In this document: positions 34,487 through 42,374 of the stretch, one piece after another
How the letters are laid out: every line of letters starts with the position of its first letter
How positions within the stretch are numbered: the stretch's first letter is position 1
Assembly: GCF_900187385.1 (NCBI RefSeq)
Contig: NZ_FYEY01000001.1
Coordinates: 744,001-808,000 of the forward strand
Length of the DNA stretch: 64,000 bases
Reading direction: 5' to 3'
From: Streptomyces sp. 2114.4
Lineage (GTDB): Bacteria; Actinomycetota; Actinomycetes; Streptomycetales; Streptomycetaceae
Made by a program: the position numbers and the translations under genes
Notes under the pieces: model-generated
Database searches by the model: none
What the model was told of the DNA's origin: nothing
The model's input: the letters and a program-made list of their open reading frames with translations, nothing else

Positions 34487-36313
34487 TCAGGGCGTGACGA
34501 CCGGGAAGGTGGGGTCCGGCGTACGGACCAGGCTCAGCAGCCGGTCCAGCGCCCCGGTCTCGCCGTGGGGTACGGCGTCGCCGGGACCGCGGCCGGCGAG
34601 CAGGTCGAGCAGCTGGGGCTTGGTGAGGGTGAGCGTGAGGTCCGGGGTGCGTCCGCCGGACGGTGTGGGGGCGCCGGGTGAGCTGAGGTGGGTGAGGGCT
34701 CCGTGGGAGAGCGTCAGCTGCCAGGTCCGGTCCTCTTCGGGGAGGTAGAGGTCGAGGGTGAGCGCGGTGGACCACGCCCGGGGGCCGTCGATGCGGATGG
34801 CGAGCGTGTCGAGGAGCTGGTCGACGGTCAGGGCCAGCGCGATCTCGGGGTCGGCGGTGTCCGGGCGGGCCCCGGCCAGGGTGCCGCGCAGTTCCATGGC
34901 ACCGGTGAGGTAGGAGTTCCGCCAGGTGCCGTTCTCGCAGCCGTGGCCCAGCCGTTCGTACACCAGGGCCAGTTCGCGCCGGGCGCGGAGGTTGTCGGGG
35001 GCCGCGAAGACCGCGTGGTTGAGCAGCGTGGCCGCGAACCGCAGATCGCCGTCGGCCGCGTACCGTTTGCCCGCGTCCACCGTGGCCTCGACGCCGCCCA
35101 TGGTCTCGACATAGCGTCTGGACTGCTCGGCCGGCGGGTGTTCCCACAGGTGGGCGGGGTTGCCGTCGAACCAGCCCAGGTAGCGCTGGTAGATCGCCTT
35201 GACGTTGTGGCCGATCGCTCCGTAGTAGCCGTGCAGGGACCAGTCCTCCTCCAGGGCCGGCGGCAGCCGTAGCTCCTCGGCGATCTCGGCGCCGGTGAGC
35301 CCTTCGTTGAGCAGCCGCACCGTCTGGTCGTGCAGATAGGCGTACAGGTCACGCTGGTGGGCCAGCAGGGTCTTGACACGGTCCTTGCCCCAGGTGGGCC
35401 AGTGGTGGGAGGCGAAGGCGACCTCCGCCTCGTCGCCGAAGAGGGCCAGCGCCTCGCCCAGGTAGCGGGACCAGGCCCGGGCGTCACGGACGGCGCCGCC
35501 CCGCAGCGGCAGGACGGTGTGCAGGGTGTGGGTGGCGTTCTCGGCCAGGCACAGCGCCTCGTGCGCCGGAAGGCAGAAGTTCATCTCGGCGGGTGCTTCG
35601 GTGTCCGGAGTGAGCTGGAAGACGATGCGTACGCCGTCGACGATCTCCTCCTGGCCGGTGCGGGTGATGTCCACGGTCGGCGGGATGAACGTCATGGTGC
35701 CGGTGGAGCGGGCGGTGCCCAGACCGCAGCCGATCTGGCCCTCGGGGCCCTTGGGCAGCTGTGTTCCGTACATGTAGACGGAGCGGCGGGTCAGGGCGGT
35801 CCCCGCGTAGGCGTCCTCGCGGACCGCGTGCCGGAGGAAGCCGGCCGGCGCGAGGACCGGGACGGGGTGGTGGTCGTGCGGCAGGACGCCCCGTCCGCCG
35901 CCGAAGTGCTCGCCGTGTGAGTGGGTGTAGATCAGACCGGTGACCGGCCGGTCGCCGCGGTATTTGCGGTAGAGCTCCAGGGCCGCGGCGGCGGTCTCGG
36001 CGGAGACCAGCGGATCGATGACGACGACACCGTGGTCGCCCTCGACCAGCGTCATGTTGGACAGGTCCAGGCCGCGGGCCTGGTAGATGCCGTCGGTGAC
36101 CTCGTAGAGGCCCTGCCGGCACACCAGCCGGCCCTGCCGCCACAGGCTCTCGTGTGCGGTCTCGGGGCAGTTCCCGGCCAGGAACCCGTAGGCCTCGGCG
36201 TCCCAGATCACCGTGCCGTCGCCCGCGGTGACCTGGGGCGGGTCGAGCGCGGCGATGAAGCCACGGTCGGCGTCGGCGAAGTCCTGGTGGTCATCCACGG
36301 GCGCAGCGGTCAC
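34487..36313 (-). CDS. Alkyl/aryl-sulfatase-family metallo-beta-lactamase-fold enzyme (SdsA-like)
   Basis: The 608-residue protein starts at GTG 36313 after GGAGGGAGC. The N-terminal metallo-hydrolase domain (about 1-380) contains LVEGDHGVVVIDPLVSAETA and the metal motif YTHSHGEHFGGGRG near residue 160. The middle has HHWPTWGKDRV and the helical dimerisation domain (WFDGNPAHLWEHPP), and the C-terminal 120 residues are SCP2-like. This is the full SdsA1-type architecture, expected to cleave primary alkyl sulfates. The family's usual H-x-H-x-D-H here reads H-S-H-G-E-H, so one metal ligand is Glu instead of Asp. No Sec-type signal peptide is obvious. Confidence 0.9.
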   Translation of the reverse strand: MTAAPVDDHQDFADADRGFIAALDPPQVTAGDGTVIWDAEAYGFLAGNCPETAHESLWRQGRLVCRQGLYEVTDGIYQARGLDLSNMTLVEGDHGVVVIDPLVSAETAAAALELYRKYRGDRPVTGLIYTHSHGEHFGGGRGVLPHDHHPVPVLAPAGFLRHAVREDAYAGTALTRRSVYMYGTQLPKGPEGQIGCGLGTARSTGTMTFIPPTVDITRTGQEEIVDGVRIVFQLTPDTEAPAEMNFCLPAHEALCLAENATHTLHTVLPLRGGAVRDARAWSRYLGEALALFGDEAEVAFASHHWPTWGKDRVKTLLAHQRDLYAYLHDQTVRLLNEGLTGAEIAEELRLPPALEEDWSLHGYYGAIGHNVKAIYQRYLGWFDGNPAHLWEHPPAEQSRRYVETMGGVEATVDAGKRYAADGDLRFAATLLNHAVFAAPDNLRARRELALVYERLGHGCENGTWRNSYLTGAMELRGTLAGARPDTADPEIALALTVDQLLDTLAIRIDGPRAWSTALTLDLYLPEEDRTWQLTLSHGALTHLSSPGAPTPSGGRTPDLTLTLTKPQLLDLLAGRGPGDAVPHGETGALDRLLSLVRTPDPTFPVVTP

Positions 36314-36505
36314 GGAACGCTCCCTCCGGGGAGGCGGGCCACATTCGGCGGACCCATGCAACCGATTTAACCGAATTTGCCGGGTTATCGCATGTGTGCA
36401 GAGATCGCTTCCCGGCGGGGTGCGCAGCGGCCGGCCGCCGACCGGCCCACCCCCCCGTGAGGGGCCTGCGGCCGACGGCTGGCGCCTGCCCTCGGGGAGG
36501 GCGCG

Positions 36506-36946
36506 TCACGTGCCGCGACGGCTCTTCGACGCCGCGGCGACACACATGGCACCCAGCAGGAACGTCAGGGCACCGATGACGACGTTGTTCCAGATGACAC
36601 CGGCGTCCGGGCTGCTGCCCACGATCCAGGGCGAGATGATCATCCATACACCGATCGCGCACATCGCGCCGCTCAGGCCGTACATCCGCTCCGGGGTGAC
36701 GGTGAAGCCGACTGCCAGGAGGGCGATCGCGATACCGAGGATGAGGTTGTGCGTCACGAGCGCCGGCTGTGCGGCGGTGAAGTGGAGGATCCAGGGCGAG
36801 ACGGCGCAGTACAGACCGACCAGCAACACCGGCCCGTCGACGAGTACCACGTCACGCCCGCCGAGCACCCGCTCGTACCGAGCCTGCATCTCAGAAGCAT
36901 CGGGGTGACCTGCGAGATCTCCCCTGTGGTGTGAGACGTCGGCCAT
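36506..36946 (-). CDS. SPW-repeat membrane protein
   Basis: The 146-residue protein starts at ATG 36946 behind AAGGAGG. It has a polar N-terminus and four hydrophobic segments. The SPW motif occurs twice (LYCAVSPWILHFTAAQPA and WMIISPWIVGSSPDAG), each at the same place in a duplicated two-helix unit. SPW-repeat proteins are small membrane proteins of unknown function common in actinobacteria. It has no evident operon partner, as the neighbouring histidine-phosphatase-like gene lies 137 bp upstream. Confidence 0.92.
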   Translation of the reverse strand: MADVSHHRGDLAGHPDASEMQARYERVLGGRDVVLVDGPVLLVGLYCAVSPWILHFTAAQPALVTHNLILGIAIALLAVGFTVTPERMYGLSGAMCAIGVWMIISPWIVGSSPDAGVIWNNVVIGALTFLLGAMCVAAASKSRRGT

Positions 36947-37082
36947 GCGACTCGCCTCCTTCACTCGCGGTCTGGCCGTTCCGCGTGGCATCGGGCCTCG
37001 CACTTTTAATTCTGCGCTTATGTCGCCTTTATGTGTAGATGAAGTGGCAAGCGAATTTTGCCGGACAATGGCCGTATCGCCG

Positions 37083-37655
37083 TCACCTGCGGTCCGGCGC
37101 CCGCCCCAGACCCAGATTCCAGCGCCCGCCGCGGCCGCTCAGCTCGGTCACGGTCAGCGGCGGCACATCCAGCCGCCAGAACGCCTCCACGGGAACCCCG
37201 AGCGCGCGGACCACCGCCGCGCGGACGACATCCGGCTCGACCACGGCCAGCACCCGGCCCGCGGCCGGCGCCATCCGCGTGAGCCAGGCCCCGACCCGGT
37301 CGCAGAGCTGCCGCAGCGACTCCCCGCCGTGCCCCGCGAAGTCCGGGTCCGACAGCCAGGCGGACACCGCGAGCGGTTCGGCGTCGGCGACCTCCGCCAG
37401 GGTGCGGCCGCGCCAGGTGCCCATCGCACAGCCCGCCAGCTCCGGCGCGGGACGGACCGGAAGACCGAGTTCCGCGGCCGTGCTCCGGCACCGGGCGGAG
37501 GGCGAGACAACGGTCCGGCCGGCATTCGGCAGCGCTCCGGCCGCCTCCCGGACACGGCGCAGCCCGGCCTCGCTCAGCGGGCCGTCGTCGTCGAAGCGCA
37601 CCTCGCGCTGGGCGTCGCCCGCGGCCGGTGAGACCAACATCACCCGAGTTGTCAT
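37083..37655 (-). CDS. Histidine-phosphatase-fold protein without the RHG motif
   Basis: The 190-residue protein begins MTTRVMLVSPAAGDAQREVR. In active family members this first strand carries RHG(E/Q), but here it reads SPAAG, so the phospho-accepting His is absent. Later elements are kept: DGPLSEAGLRRVREAAGAL, then VVSPSARCRSTAAELGL (the second Arg region), and GGESLRQLCDRVGAWLTRM; the usual second catalytic His is replaced in VLAVVEPDVVRAAVVRAL. It is divergent from the cobalamin riboswitch and cbtBA. Family relatives include alpha-ribazole phosphatase (CobC), but catalysis is doubtful here. Confidence 0.82.
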   Translation of the reverse strand: MTTRVMLVSPAAGDAQREVRFDDDGPLSEAGLRRVREAAGALPNAGRTVVSPSARCRSTAAELGLPVRPAPELAGCAMGTWRGRTLAEVADAEPLAVSAWLSDPDFAGHGGESLRQLCDRVGAWLTRMAPAAGRVLAVVEPDVVRAAVVRALGVPVEAFWRLDVPPLTVTELSGRGGRWNLGLGRAPDRR

Positions 37656-37774
37656 GACCTCTTCTTTCGTTGTTCACCGGCACCGGCAACGCCGTACCCG
37701 CACAAGGGAGTTGCCCGGCCCACGCGCCGCGCCCTGCACCACTCCGCCCCCTCCGCGGTCTTGGCCCGGGGTCG

Positions 37775-37918
37775 GGTTCGCGGTACGTTCCCGATGATAT
37801 TGACGACGACATGACGGAAGCCGGTGGGATCCCGGCGCGGTCGCGCCACTGTATGTCCGGTTTTTTCCAGCCCAGCAGGGCCGGAACCGGGCGAGCCAGA
37901 CCCGGCATGTCGTTACGC
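37775..37918 (+). ncRNA. Cobalamin (B12) riboswitch
   Basis: The conserved core is readable. A GAAGCCGGTGGGATCCCGGCGC segment at about 37816-37838 is followed by the B12 box GCCACTGT (37844-37851). Further right is GAGCCAGACCCGGCATG (37893-37909), the element that closes the core, with a long helix (TCCGGTTTTTTCCAGC ... GGCCGGAACCGG) between. The 5' part includes CGGTACGTTCCCGATG near 37790-37805. The RNA ends about 45 nt before the cbtB ATG at 37965, whose ribosome site AGGAGG is at 37952-37957. The 5' boundary is approximate. Confidence 0.85.
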
Positions 37919-37964
37919 ACTCCCACGAACAGGGACGCGAGTTCCCCGCACAGGAGGTTCCGCC

Positions 37965-38183
37965 ATGGCCCAGACCATCGCACCCCCGGCCACCGGCGCC
38001 GTCACCCCGGCCCCGCTCCCCCTCAAAGCCATTGCCCCCTGGGCGCTGTTCTTCGGCGTCCTGATGCTCGTTCTGCTGTACTTCATCGGCGCGGAGCAGG
38101 GCGCCACCTCACTGCTCTCCGGCACGGAGGTCCACGAGTGGGTCCACGACGGGCGCCACCTCCTCGGCTTCCCCTGCCACTGA
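37965..38183 (+). CDS. cbtB: CbtB-type cobalt transporter subunit
   Basis: The 72-residue protein starts at ATG 37965 behind AGGAGG. It has one membrane helix (APWALFFGVLMLVLLYFIGA) and a periplasmic-side His-rich end, VHEWVHDGRHLLGFPCH, typical of CbtB. CbtB and CbtA form a predicted cobalt uptake system usually under B12 riboswitch control, as here. It is 15 bp upstream of cbtA. Confidence 0.92.
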   Translation: MAQTIAPPATGAVTPAPLPLKAIAPWALFFGVLMLVLLYFIGAEQGATSLLSGTEVHEWVHDGRHLLGFPCH

Positions 38184-38198
38184 TCGGACGGCGCATCC

Positions 38199-38948
38199 AT
38201 GAACTCCGTCACCATCAGAAACCTCCTGGTGCGCGGGATGCTTGCCGGTCTGGCCGCCGGTGCCCTGGCCCTCGTCGTCGCCTATCTGCTGGGCGAACCG
38301 CAGGTGGACGCCGCCATCGCGTTCGAGGAAGCACACAGCCACGAACACGAGATGGAGGTCGTCAGCCGCGGTGTGCAGTCCACGGCGGGCCTGGCCACCG
38401 GCGTGCTGGTCTACGGCGTGGCGCTGGGCGGCATCGCCGCACTCGCCTTCTGCTTCGCCCTCGGGCGGATCGGCAGGTTCGGTGCCCGCGCCACGGCCGC
38501 GCTGCTCTCCGGCGCGGCGCTGCTGGCCGTCTACCTCGTCCCGTTCCTGAAGTACCCGGCCAATCCGCCGTCCGTCGGTGACCCCGACACGATCGGCAAA
38601 CGCACCGCCCTGTACTTCCTGATGATGCTGCTCGGCATCCTGCTGGCCGTCGCCGCCACGATCCTCGGCCGGCGGCTGGCTCCGAAGCTGGGCAACTGGT
38701 ACGCGGCGGTCGCGGCCGGCGCCGCCTTCGTGGTCGCCATCGGCCTCGCCTATGCGTTCCTGCCGGCCGTCAACGAGGTGCCGCACGACTTCTCGGCCAC
38801 GCTGCTCTGGCAGTTCCGGCTGTCGGCGATCACCATTCAACTGGTGCTGTGGACCGCCTTCGGGCTGGTCTTCGGCCACCTCGCGGAGCGGGTCGTGCCG
38901 ACCCGGTCCCAGGCCACCGCGGCCAAGGCGGCACCCGCCGTCTCCTGA
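38199..38948 (+). CDS. cbtA: CbtA-type cobalt transporter, membrane protein
   Basis: The 249-residue membrane protein has five or six hydrophobic segments. It starts RNLLVRGMLAGLAAGALALV and has a metal-binding-looking loop after helix 1 (FEEAHSHEHEMEVVSRGVQS), which is the CbtA signature region. The gene directly follows cbtB and the B12 riboswitch, so cobalamin sufficiency should switch both genes off. A perfect terminator follows the stop. Confidence 0.92.
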   Translation: MNSVTIRNLLVRGMLAGLAAGALALVVAYLLGEPQVDAAIAFEEAHSHEHEMEVVSRGVQSTAGLATGVLVYGVALGGIAALAFCFALGRIGRFGARATAALLSGAALLAVYLVPFLKYPANPPSVGDPDTIGKRTALYFLMMLLGILLAVAATILGRRLAPKLGNWYAAVAAGAAFVVAIGLAYAFLPAVNEVPHDFSATLLWQFRLSAITIQLVLWTAFGLVFGHLAERVVPTRSQATAAKAAPAVS

Positions 38949-38964
38949 TCCGGCGCTACCGAGG

Positions 38965-38997
38965 AAGGGCCCGCGACGCCGGACGTCGCGGGCCCTT
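38965..38997. terminator. Terminator after cbtA
   Basis: AAGGGCCCGCGACG (38965-38978) pairs perfectly with CGTCGCGGGCCCTT (38984-38997) around CCGGA. It lies between convergent cbtA and the ribA-like gene. Confidence 0.85.
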
Positions 38998-39081
38998 TCC
39001 CGTGGTGCGGTCCCCGTGGTGCGGCCCCCGTGGTTCGGGGCGTGTCCTCAGGTGGCCGCACGCACGGGGCGTCCCGCCTCG

Positions 39082-39765
39082 TCAGGACAGGCCGGGGATG
39101 CCGTCCAGATGCGGCAGATCGTGGTCCAGGCGCTCCCGTTTGGCGCGGAGGTAACGGATGTTCTCCGCACGGGGCGTCATCAGCAGCGGGACCTGTTCGG
39201 CGACGGCGATGCCGTGCCGCAGCAGCGCCTCGCGCTTGCGCGGATTGTTCGACAGCAGCCGCACGGACCGGACGCCGAGGTCCAGCAGCATCTCCGCGGC
39301 GACGGCGTAGTCACGGGCGTCGACCGGCAGCCCGAGCGCGATGTTCGCCTCGACCGTGTCCAGCCCGCCCTCCTGCAGCTTCATCGCCCGGAGCTTGGCC
39401 AACAGGCCGATCCCCCGGCCCTCGTGGCCCTGGAGATAGACCAGAATGCCGCGCCCTTCCGCCACGATCGCCCGTAGCGCGGCGTCCAATTGATCGCCGC
39501 ATTCACAGTGGCTGGAGGAGAAGACATCACCGGTGAGGCATTCCGAATGCACCCGGGTCAGCACCGTCTCTCCCTCGACATCACCGTAAACCAGAGCTAC
39601 TTGCTCGATCCCGGTACGGCGGTCCAGATAGCCGACGGCGAGGAATTCACCATATGTGGTGGGCAGCCTGGCCGTCACCACCTGTTCCACAGCGGGTTTG
39701 CGACCGAGGGCGTCATCGATTGCGACACGGAGGTCGGGGCGGGCATCGTTGTCGGCGTCCATCAT
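39082..39765 (-). CDS. ribA: GTP cyclohydrolase II homologue with Tyr-to-Met change (FAPy-forming type)
   Basis: The 227-residue enzyme shows the zinc Cys triad (ECLTGDVFSSSHCECGDQLD), then LQGHEGRGIGLLAKLRAMKL, and VRLLSNNPRKREAL near the C-terminus. In ordinary RibA the loop reads LRAYALQ; here residue 128 is Met. Published work on Streptomyces coelicolor GTP cyclohydrolase II paralogues showed that a Met at this position makes the formylated product (FAPy nucleotide) instead of the fully hydrolysed riboflavin precursor. The adjacent divergent creatininase-family gene could then remove the formyl group. The enzyme therefore probably feeds a secondary pathway and not riboflavin; this step is inference. 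Confidence 0.9.
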   Translation of the reverse strand: MMDADNDARPDLRVAIDDALGRKPAVEQVVTARLPTTYGEFLAVGYLDRRTGIEQVALVYGDVEGETVLTRVHSECLTGDVFSSSHCECGDQLDAALRAIVAEGRGILVYLQGHEGRGIGLLAKLRAMKLQEGGLDTVEANIALGLPVDARDYAVAAEMLLDLGVRSVRLLSNNPRKREALLRHGIAVAEQVPLLMTPRAENIRYLRAKRERLDHDLPHLDGIPGLS

Positions 39766-39801
39766 GGCGCGATCGTACCCGCGGTGGGAATGGATCGCCG
39801 G

Positions 39802-39854
39802 TAGTCACTCAGAACACAACAAGTATGCTGCGAGAACCATGACTCGGTGAGTCA
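39802..39854. promoter_or_regulatory. Divergent promoter/operator between ribA-like and creatininase-family genes
   Basis: TAGTCA (39802-39807) and TATGCT (39824-39829) are spaced 16 bp and form a plausible promoter for the plus-strand unit. The palindrome TGACTC-GGT-GAGTCA (39840-39854) sits just after the expected start of transcription, and a half-site-like GTCACTC occurs at 39804-39810. A repressor bound here could control both directions. Ribosome site GAAAGG is at 39860-39865. Confidence 0.4.
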
Positions 39855-39877
39855 GCGACGAAAGGCCGCAGCACACG

Positions 39878-40633
39878 ATGACCGCTTCGGGACACCCGAC
39901 TCCGGCGCCCGGCCTGTTGCCGGCGGACACCACACAGGACGTACGGACACGGCGGCCGACGATGGCCGTGCTGCCCATCGGCAGCCTCGAACAACACGGT
40001 GACTTCCTGCCGTTGACCACCGATACCGTCATCGCCTGCACCATCGCGCGGGAGGTGGCCGCCGGCCGTCCCGTGCAGCTGCTGCCGCCGCTGACGGTGT
40101 CCTGTTCCCACGAACACGCCGCCTGGCCGGGGACGGTGAGCATTTCGGCGCGCACCCTGCATGCGATCGTCACGGACATCGCTGATTCGCTCCGCAAGTC
40201 CGGTATCGGCACGTTGATTCTCGTGAACGGACACGGTGGAAATTACGTGCTGCGCAATGTCGTTCAGGAATCCGCGGGGCGCGGCATGCGGATGGCGCTC
40301 TTCCCCGGATCGGCCGACTGGGACGCCGCGCGCACCCGAGCCGGGGTGCAGACCTCCGGGCACACCGATATGCATGCCGGAGAGGCCGAGACGTCCATTC
40401 TGCTGTATGCCCATCCCGAATTGGTCAAGGAAGGCTATGAATCGGCGGATTGCGTCGCCGATGACCGGAAGCACCTGCTCACGCTCGGCATGTCGGCGTA
40501 TACCGAATCCGGGGTCATCGGGCGCCCGTCGCTGGCCTCCGCCCGCAAGGGACGGGAATTGCTGGCCGGCCTGGTCGAGGCATTCGACGAATATGCCGCG
40601 CTGTTCGGCGCAGGAACGGAAGACCATGACTGA
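39878..40633 (+). CDS. Creatininase-family amidohydrolase (candidate FAPy deformylase)
   Basis: The 251-residue metal hydrolase has the family's metal motifs: VLPIGSLEQHGDFLPLTTDT near residue 32, HEHAAWPGTVSIS near 88, LILVNGHGGNYVLRN near 117, and HTDMHAGEAETSILL near 165, with Glu, His and Asp ligands in place. Members include archaeal ArfB and a S. coelicolor homologue that hydrolyse the formamide of FAPy nucleotides. Its divergent placement next to the Met-type cyclohydrolase supports that role. Its last codons overlap the start of the next gene by 8 bp. Confidence 0.88.
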   Translation: MTASGHPTPAPGLLPADTTQDVRTRRPTMAVLPIGSLEQHGDFLPLTTDTVIACTIAREVAAGRPVQLLPPLTVSCSHEHAAWPGTVSISARTLHAIVTDIADSLRKSGIGTLILVNGHGGNYVLRNVVQESAGRGMRMALFPGSADWDAARTRAGVQTSGHTDMHAGEAETSILLYAHPELVKEGYESADCVADDRKHLLTLGMSAYTESGVIGRPSLASARKGRELLAGLVEAFDEYAALFGAGTEDHD

Positions 40634-41549
40634 GGTGCTCGACACGGCGGCCGCCTGGGAGCGGCTGCGGGCGGTCCGTACCGCACAAGCGGCGCGGGCC
40701 GCCGGATGGGTGACCGACGGGGCCGGCGGGCCGCACTGGGACCGGCCCGCCACGCCCGAAGCGGTGGAACTCGCCGCGCGCTACCTGCCGCTGTGCCTGG
40801 CCGGACCCCGGGTCGCGTTCGCGCAGCTCGGGCAGAGCCTGGACGGCTTCATCGCGACCCGTACCGGCGACGCCGACTATGTCACCGGCCCGGAGGACCG
40901 CTGTCATCTGCACCGGCTGCGCGCGCTGGCCGATGCGGTGGTGGTCGGGGCCGGCACCGCGGTGGCGGACGATCCGCGGCTGACCGTGCGTGCCTGTACC
41001 GGGGACAATCCGGTGCGGGTGGTGCTCGATCCGCGGGGACGGGTGCCACTGCACAGCGGGGTGTTCACCGACGGCGCGGCGCCGACGCTGTGGGTGGTGG
41101 GTCCTGAGGTCACCGCCGTGCCCCGCGGCACCGGTGTCGAGGTGCTGGTCCTGCCGGACGCGGACGCCTTCGCCCCGCGGCGCGTGCTGTCGGCGCTGGC
41201 GCGGCGTGGCCTGGGCCGGGTGCTGATCGAGGGGGGCGGTGTCACCGTGTCGCGTTTCCTGCGGGAGCGGGCACTGCACCGGCTGTATGTCACCGTCGCG
41301 CCGGTTCTGCTCGGCGACGGCGTGCCCGGTCTGCGGTTTCCCGGTAACCCGGTGATGCGGGAGGCGCTACGCCCGCCGCTGCGACGGGCCCTGCTCGGTG
41401 AGGACACGCTCTTCGAACTCGAACTGCGGGCGTTCGGTGCGCCGTCCGGCGGACCGGCGGACCAGCAGCACCCCGGCGCCCGGCAGGCTCGCGACGAAGG
41501 CGAGCACACCGTAGATCACGGCGGTGGTGAGCCCCTGCGCCGCGCCTAG
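40626..41549 (+). CDS. RibD C-terminal-type (dihydrofolate-reductase-fold) reductase without deaminase domain
   Basis: The 307-residue protein starts at ATG 40626 within the end of the upstream gene. After an 65-residue N-terminal extension it shows the RibD_C pattern FAQLGQSLDGFIATRTGDAD, DAVVVGAGTAVADDPRLTVR, RVVLDPRGRVP, VLIEGGGVTVSRFLRE and LYVTVAPVLLGDGVPGL. The N-terminal zinc deaminase domain of RibD is absent. It should reduce the ribosyl group of a diaminopyrimidine intermediate using NADPH, as inferred from the family. The family core ends near 41440, and the remaining 35 or so residues run antisense through the end of the flippase gene. Confidence 0.88.
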   Translation: MTEVLDTAAAWERLRAVRTAQAARAAGWVTDGAGGPHWDRPATPEAVELAARYLPLCLAGPRVAFAQLGQSLDGFIATRTGDADYVTGPEDRCHLHRLRALADAVVVGAGTAVADDPRLTVRACTGDNPVRVVLDPRGRVPLHSGVFTDGAAPTLWVVGPEVTAVPRGTGVEVLVLPDADAFAPRRVLSALARRGLGRVLIEGGGVTVSRFLRERALHRLYVTVAPVLLGDGVPGLRFPGNPVMREALRPPLRRALLGEDTLFELELRAFGAPSGGPADQQHPGARQARDEGEHTVDHGGGEPLRRA

Positions 41550-42374
41550 ACCGGCGGCGCCGAAGGCCCAGGCGGCGGCGCCCTCCCGCGGGCCCCAGCC
41601 GCCGACGTTCAGCGGCAGCGCCATCGCGAGCAGCGCCAGCACCACGAGCGGCACCAGTTCGGCGGTCGGTGCGTCGGCTCCCGCGACCCGGGCGGCCAGC
41701 ACGAACATCCCGAGGTAGCCCGCCAGGACCGCCGCGGAGGAGAGCAGGACGCCGGGCCAGACACCGCGGGCGAGCAGGCCCTGACGCGCTTCGGTCAGCA
41801 CGGTGCGCAGGGCGCGTTCGGCCCGCGAGGCGCCCCGCCGCCGGCGCAGCAGAGCGGCGGCCGCCACCAGCAACACGCCCCCCGCGGCCGCGGTCAGTGC
41901 GACGGCGGGTGAGGTGAGGAAGCGGGTGACCGGCGCCAGTACGGGCGAGGGCCGGGCTAGCAGCACCACCGCCCCGGCGACCAGCAGCACGACCTGGCCT
42001 GCGGTGCGTTCCAGGACCACCGCCCGCACGCCCCGGCCGAGGTCGCCGGAGTGCCGGCCGTGGCGTACGGCGCGGTGCACATCGCCCAGGACGCCGCCGG
42101 GCAGCGCCGCGTTCAGGAACAGCGCCCGGTAGTAGTCCGCGACGGCGCCGCCCAGCGGCAGCCGCAGGCCGAGGCCGCGGGCCACCAGGCACCACCGCCA
42201 GGCGCTGAACACCGTGGTGAGCAGGCCGATGGCGAGGGCGGCCAGCAGCGTGGCGGCGTCGATCCTGCGCAGTCCGTCCAGGAAGGCGTCGGAGCCCAGA
42301 TGCCACACCAGTGCCACCAGGATGCCCAGTCCCGCGAGCAGCCTGAGCCACGCCGCCCAGCGGGAGCGGTTCAC
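41367..42374 (-). CDS. YbhN/LPG-synthase-TM-type flippase-like membrane protein
   Basis: The 335-residue membrane protein has about eight hydrophobic segments. It starts at GTG 42374 overlapping the methyltransferase stop (GTGA). The family signature region ADYYRALFLNAALPGGVLGD followed by HRAVRHG is near residue 80, and PLNVGGWGPREGAAAWAFGA is near 270. Such proteins move or modify lipid-linked substrates (MprF, AglD-like). Its place among a glycosyltransferase and a CDP-alcohol phosphatidyltransferase suggests transfer of a lipid-linked product. The last 60 codons overlap the convergent reductase gene by 183 bp. Confidence 0.85.
   Translation of the reverse strand: MNRSRWAAWLRLLAGLGILVALVWHLGSDAFLDGLRRIDAATLLAALAIGLLTTVFSAWRWCLVARGLGLRLPLGGAVADYYRALFLNAALPGGVLGDVHRAVRHGRHSGDLGRGVRAVVLERTAGQVVLLVAGAVVLLARPSPVLAPVTRFLTSPAVALTAAAGGVLLVAAAALLRRRRGASRAERALRTVLTEARQGLLARGVWPGVLLSSAAVLAGYLGMFVLAARVAGADAPTAELVPLVVLALLAMALPLNVGGWGPREGAAAWAFGAAGLGAAQGLTTAVIYGVLAFVASLPGAGVLLVRRSAGRRTERPQFEFEERVLTEQGPSQRRA

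Noticed and set aside
31609..34497. Plus-strand open frame of 962 codons
   Set aside because: It is a shadow of the serine hydrolase frame and of the minus-strand NTPase gene; the high G+C third-base bias explains its length.
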